Below, in pieces: positions 62,550-64,000 of a DNA stretch of 64,000 nt; the stretch's first letter is position 1; every line of letters starts with the position of its first letter. Below the pieces are notes generated by a model that made no database searches, was not told where the DNA came from, and saw only the letters and a list, made by a program, of their open reading frames with translations. The stretch spans positions 1 through 64,000 of the forward strand of contig JACKEB010000026.1 of assembly GCA_020633205.1 (NCBI GenBank), given 5' to 3'. Source of the stretch: Polyangiaceae bacterium (GTDB taxonomy: Bacteria > Myxococcota_A > Polyangia > Polyangiales > Polyangiaceae). A program made the position numbers and the translations under genes.

Positions 62550-62579
62550 AACGAGGCGCTGGATCTCCAGCGCCTCGTT
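62550..62579. terminator. Strong bidirectional hairpin terminator
   Basis: Arms AACGAGGCGCTGGA and TCCAGCGCCTCGTT pair over 14 bp around TC (the top pairs probably open into a larger loop). A run of seven A is upstream and a TTT downstream. It separates the lipoprotein from the convergent small gene. Confidence 0.85.
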
Positions 62580-62621
62580 TGCGTTGTACGCCCGTGCCCG
62601 AGAGCACGCGCAAGCTAGCTG

Positions 62622-62804
62622 TCAGCCGTTGCGGATGGCGAAGATCGCATCCTTCTTAAGCAGCTTTTCTTTCTTCAGGTTCGTGGCTTCGACTTGTTCC
62701 TGAGGAGTCAGGTGAGCCCGGCGTTCGAGACGTTGGAGCTGCTTCTTCAGTTCAGCATGCTCCGACTCCAGGCTCTCCAGCTGTGTTTCTTCTACTCGCT
62801 CCAT
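62622..62804 (-). CDS. YdcH/DUF465-family small protein
   Basis: The 60-residue product starts at the ATG at 62804, which has GGGGAGAGG upstream. It is all helix: LESLESEHAELKKQLQRLER, then LKKEKLLKKDAIFAI near the end. This pattern (long coil, then the LKK-KL-LKD-I signature) matches the DUF465/YdcH family found across proteobacteria. The molecular role is unknown. A longer open frame to 62900 lacks a ribosome binding site. Confidence 0.82.
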   Translation of the reverse strand: MERVEETQLESLESEHAELKKQLQRLERRAHLTPQEQVEATNLKKEKLLKKDAIFAIRNG

Positions 62805-63128
62805 CGATTTCCTCTCCCCGCTGTCACCCAAGGATCCGGCCTGGTGTCGCCGGCCGGCCACCCAATTGTCACGGTAAGGGACACTTCGTCGGCAGATCAA
62901 GGGCAGCGGAAGCGCTCCAGAAAGTTGAGTGGATGACCGTAATTAGCGGTGCAGCAAGATGACACGCCCAAGCATTCCGCAACATCCGCTCAGGTCTCTG
63001 AAAGGCTCATGTGCTCGGTGTAGGTTGGGGTGGGGGAGAGGCGCGCTGCTGCCAAACTGAGCTGCCGGTGGAACAACATCCGAACTCGAGACACTGAACG
63101 TCCCATGCGCCAACCTCACCAAGACCCT

Positions 63129-64000
63129 ATGCATCCCCGCCGCGCTCTGAATCTGCTTGGTCTGAGTCTCGCGCTCGCGTGTGCGGCATGCGGTGGCGCC
63201 ACAAATGGCAGCCAGGCGCATAGCCCTGCGGAAACGCGCGACCCAGATCGAGTCGCCGTCGAGAGACAGGTGATCACGCCGGGTGACACCACCTCCCTCA
63301 GTGCGTTGTTCGACGAAGCAAAGCGAGACTTCGACGCTGGGCGGTTCGATGTTGCCGCGCAGAAATTCACCCGGGTCTATCGTCTGGAGCCGAAAGGCGA
63401 ACTCGCGCCGCACGCGCTGTTCAACGCTGGGCACTCCCAAGACTCTGCGGGTGACCTGGAGGCGGCATACGGCAGCTACCGGCGCTTGCTTTCTGAGTTC
63501 CCCAAGTCAGAGCTCTCGCGGGACGCGATGGTCCGCAGCGTGCGCCTGGCCGGCTTCCTCGAGCGCTGGGAAGAAGGCGGAAAGCTCGCAGATCTCGCGT
63601 TGTCTCGCATCTCGGATCCCAACCCGTTCGAGGTCGCAACGTTGCGTAGCGCGCTGGCGCTCGCGCTACTGCAGGAGGGCAACGTAGAACGCGCCTCCTA
63701 TCAAGTGGAGCGCGCGCGCGGCGTGGTCGAGGCTTCACAGCTGGACCGCGCAGGGCGTCTCCCGCCGGAGCTCGCGCAGCTCTACTTCGCACTGGGTGAG
63801 ATCCGCCGTGTGCGGGGTGAGGCCATCAGCTTCTCACCCACGCCGACCAACTTTGCCCAAGTGCTCGAGGACCGCTGCCAGCTGTTGCTCGATGCCCAGA
63901 GCGCGTACTCGGACACCATGCGCGCCTACGACTCTCACTGGTCGGCGATGGCCGGGTTTCGAGTGGGGGAACTGTACAAGCGGCTGCACGAGGACCTGAT
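63129..64000 (+). CDS. TPR-type lipoprotein, 5' part (cut by window edge)
   Basis: The reading frame stays open for 290 codons to the end of the window. It starts at the ATG at 63129 (an in-frame ATG at 63105 is also possible) and has a signal peptide ending LALACAACGG, probably lipidated. A Thr/Asp linker precedes repeat pairs of the TPR type: LFDEAKRDFDAGRFDVAAQK, LFNAGHSQDSAGDLEAAYGS, FLERWEEGGKLADLALSRIS, and LALALLQEGNVERASYQVER. The repeats should scaffold other proteins at the periplasmic side. No family can be named without the rest of the gene. Confidence 0.7.
   Translation, partial: MHPRRALNLLGLSLALACAACGGATNGSQAHSPAETRDPDRVAVERQVITPGDTTSLSALFDEAKRDFDAGRFDVAAQKFTRVYRLEPKGELAPHALFNAGHSQDSAGDLEAAYGSYRRLLSEFPKSELSRDAMVRSVRLAGFLERWEEGGKLADLALSRISDPNPFEVATLRSALALALLQEGNVERASYQVERARGVVEASQLDRAGRLPPELAQLYFALGEIRRVRGEAISFSPTPTNFAQVLEDRCQLLLDAQSAYSDTMRAYDSHWSAMAGFRVGELYKRLHEDL

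Overview
The window looks like chromosomal DNA of a high-GC, Gram-negative, predatory-type deltaproteobacterium, most likely Myxococcota of the Polyangiales/Sorangiineae kind. That placement is an inference from gene style: many secreted lipoproteins with Asp/Ala/Gly-rich linkers, the myxobacterial Cys-rich 'DG.QNG.E.DVDCGG' motif, a MopE-like metal-binding motif, a Ser/Thr-kinase/TPR/GAF/sigma-54 fusion regulator, an FHA/GAF/sigma-54 regulator, and PrkA. I saw no rRNA, tRNA, CRISPR array, phage module or complete insertion sequence.

Layout. 1-5.3 kb (minus): the 5' part of an MscS-type channel gene, translationally coupled behind a large coiled-coil/membrane/AAA+ protein, then an ATP-dependent DNA ligase. 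5.4-16.7 kb: an envelope glycan neighbourhood with two GT39-like membrane glycosyltransferases, a polyprenol-phosphate-mannose-synthase-like GT2, a membrane sulfatase-fold enzyme carrying a MopE-like motif, and three unassigned membrane or periplasmic proteins. It is interrupted at 11.5-12.2 kb by a gene-free, hairpin-rich stretch. 16.7-17.3 kb: an intergenic repeat field. 17.3-22 kb: two regulator/enzyme pairs, each with a visible operator (TetR with a sterol-desaturase-family enzyme; GntR/FadR with a C45 acyltransferase-TPR protein). 21.9-24.1 kb: a lipoprotein and a DUF6600-type protein.

24.6-30.4 kb is a molybdenum cofactor cluster: moeA-mobA on plus, a three-part Nitr_red_assoc-like/MoaC/MoaE fusion on minus that shares stop-codon bases with mobA, and moaA on plus behind a DUF4403-like lipoprotein. 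Together they supply cyclic pyranopterin formation (MoaA, MoaC), the large subunit of molybdopterin synthase (MoaE), Mo insertion (MoeA) and nucleotide attachment (MobA). No moaD or molybdoenzyme is present. ppk1 follows (minus), then prkA (plus) behind a set of short direct repeats.

36.6-43.9 kb is mostly secreted or surface proteins: lipoproteins, two probable outer-membrane barrels and an alpha/beta hydrolase. 43.9-56.5 kb holds the 1505-residue kinase/sigma-54 fusion, an SDR enzyme, a GH16-like lipoprotein, a YcxB-like protein, a lipoprotein peroxiredoxin, a second sigma-54 activator (FHA type) and a HEAT-repeat lipoprotein. 56.9-60.8 kb (minus) is an aldo/keto reductase-cysQ-FAD oxidoreductase operon and an SRPBCC protein with a histone-H1-like tail. 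The right end carries trmB, a lipoprotein paralogous to one at 40.5 kb, a small YdcH/DUF465 protein and the start of a TPR lipoprotein cut by the window edge.

The most unusual material is the Nitr_red_assoc-MoaC-MoaE fusion, the kinase/sigma-54 giant with a degenerate second P-loop, the AAA+/MscS pair, the SRPBCC/histone-tail fusion, and a family of short inverted-repeat elements with CGCCAAG-rich arms found in two unlinked gaps.
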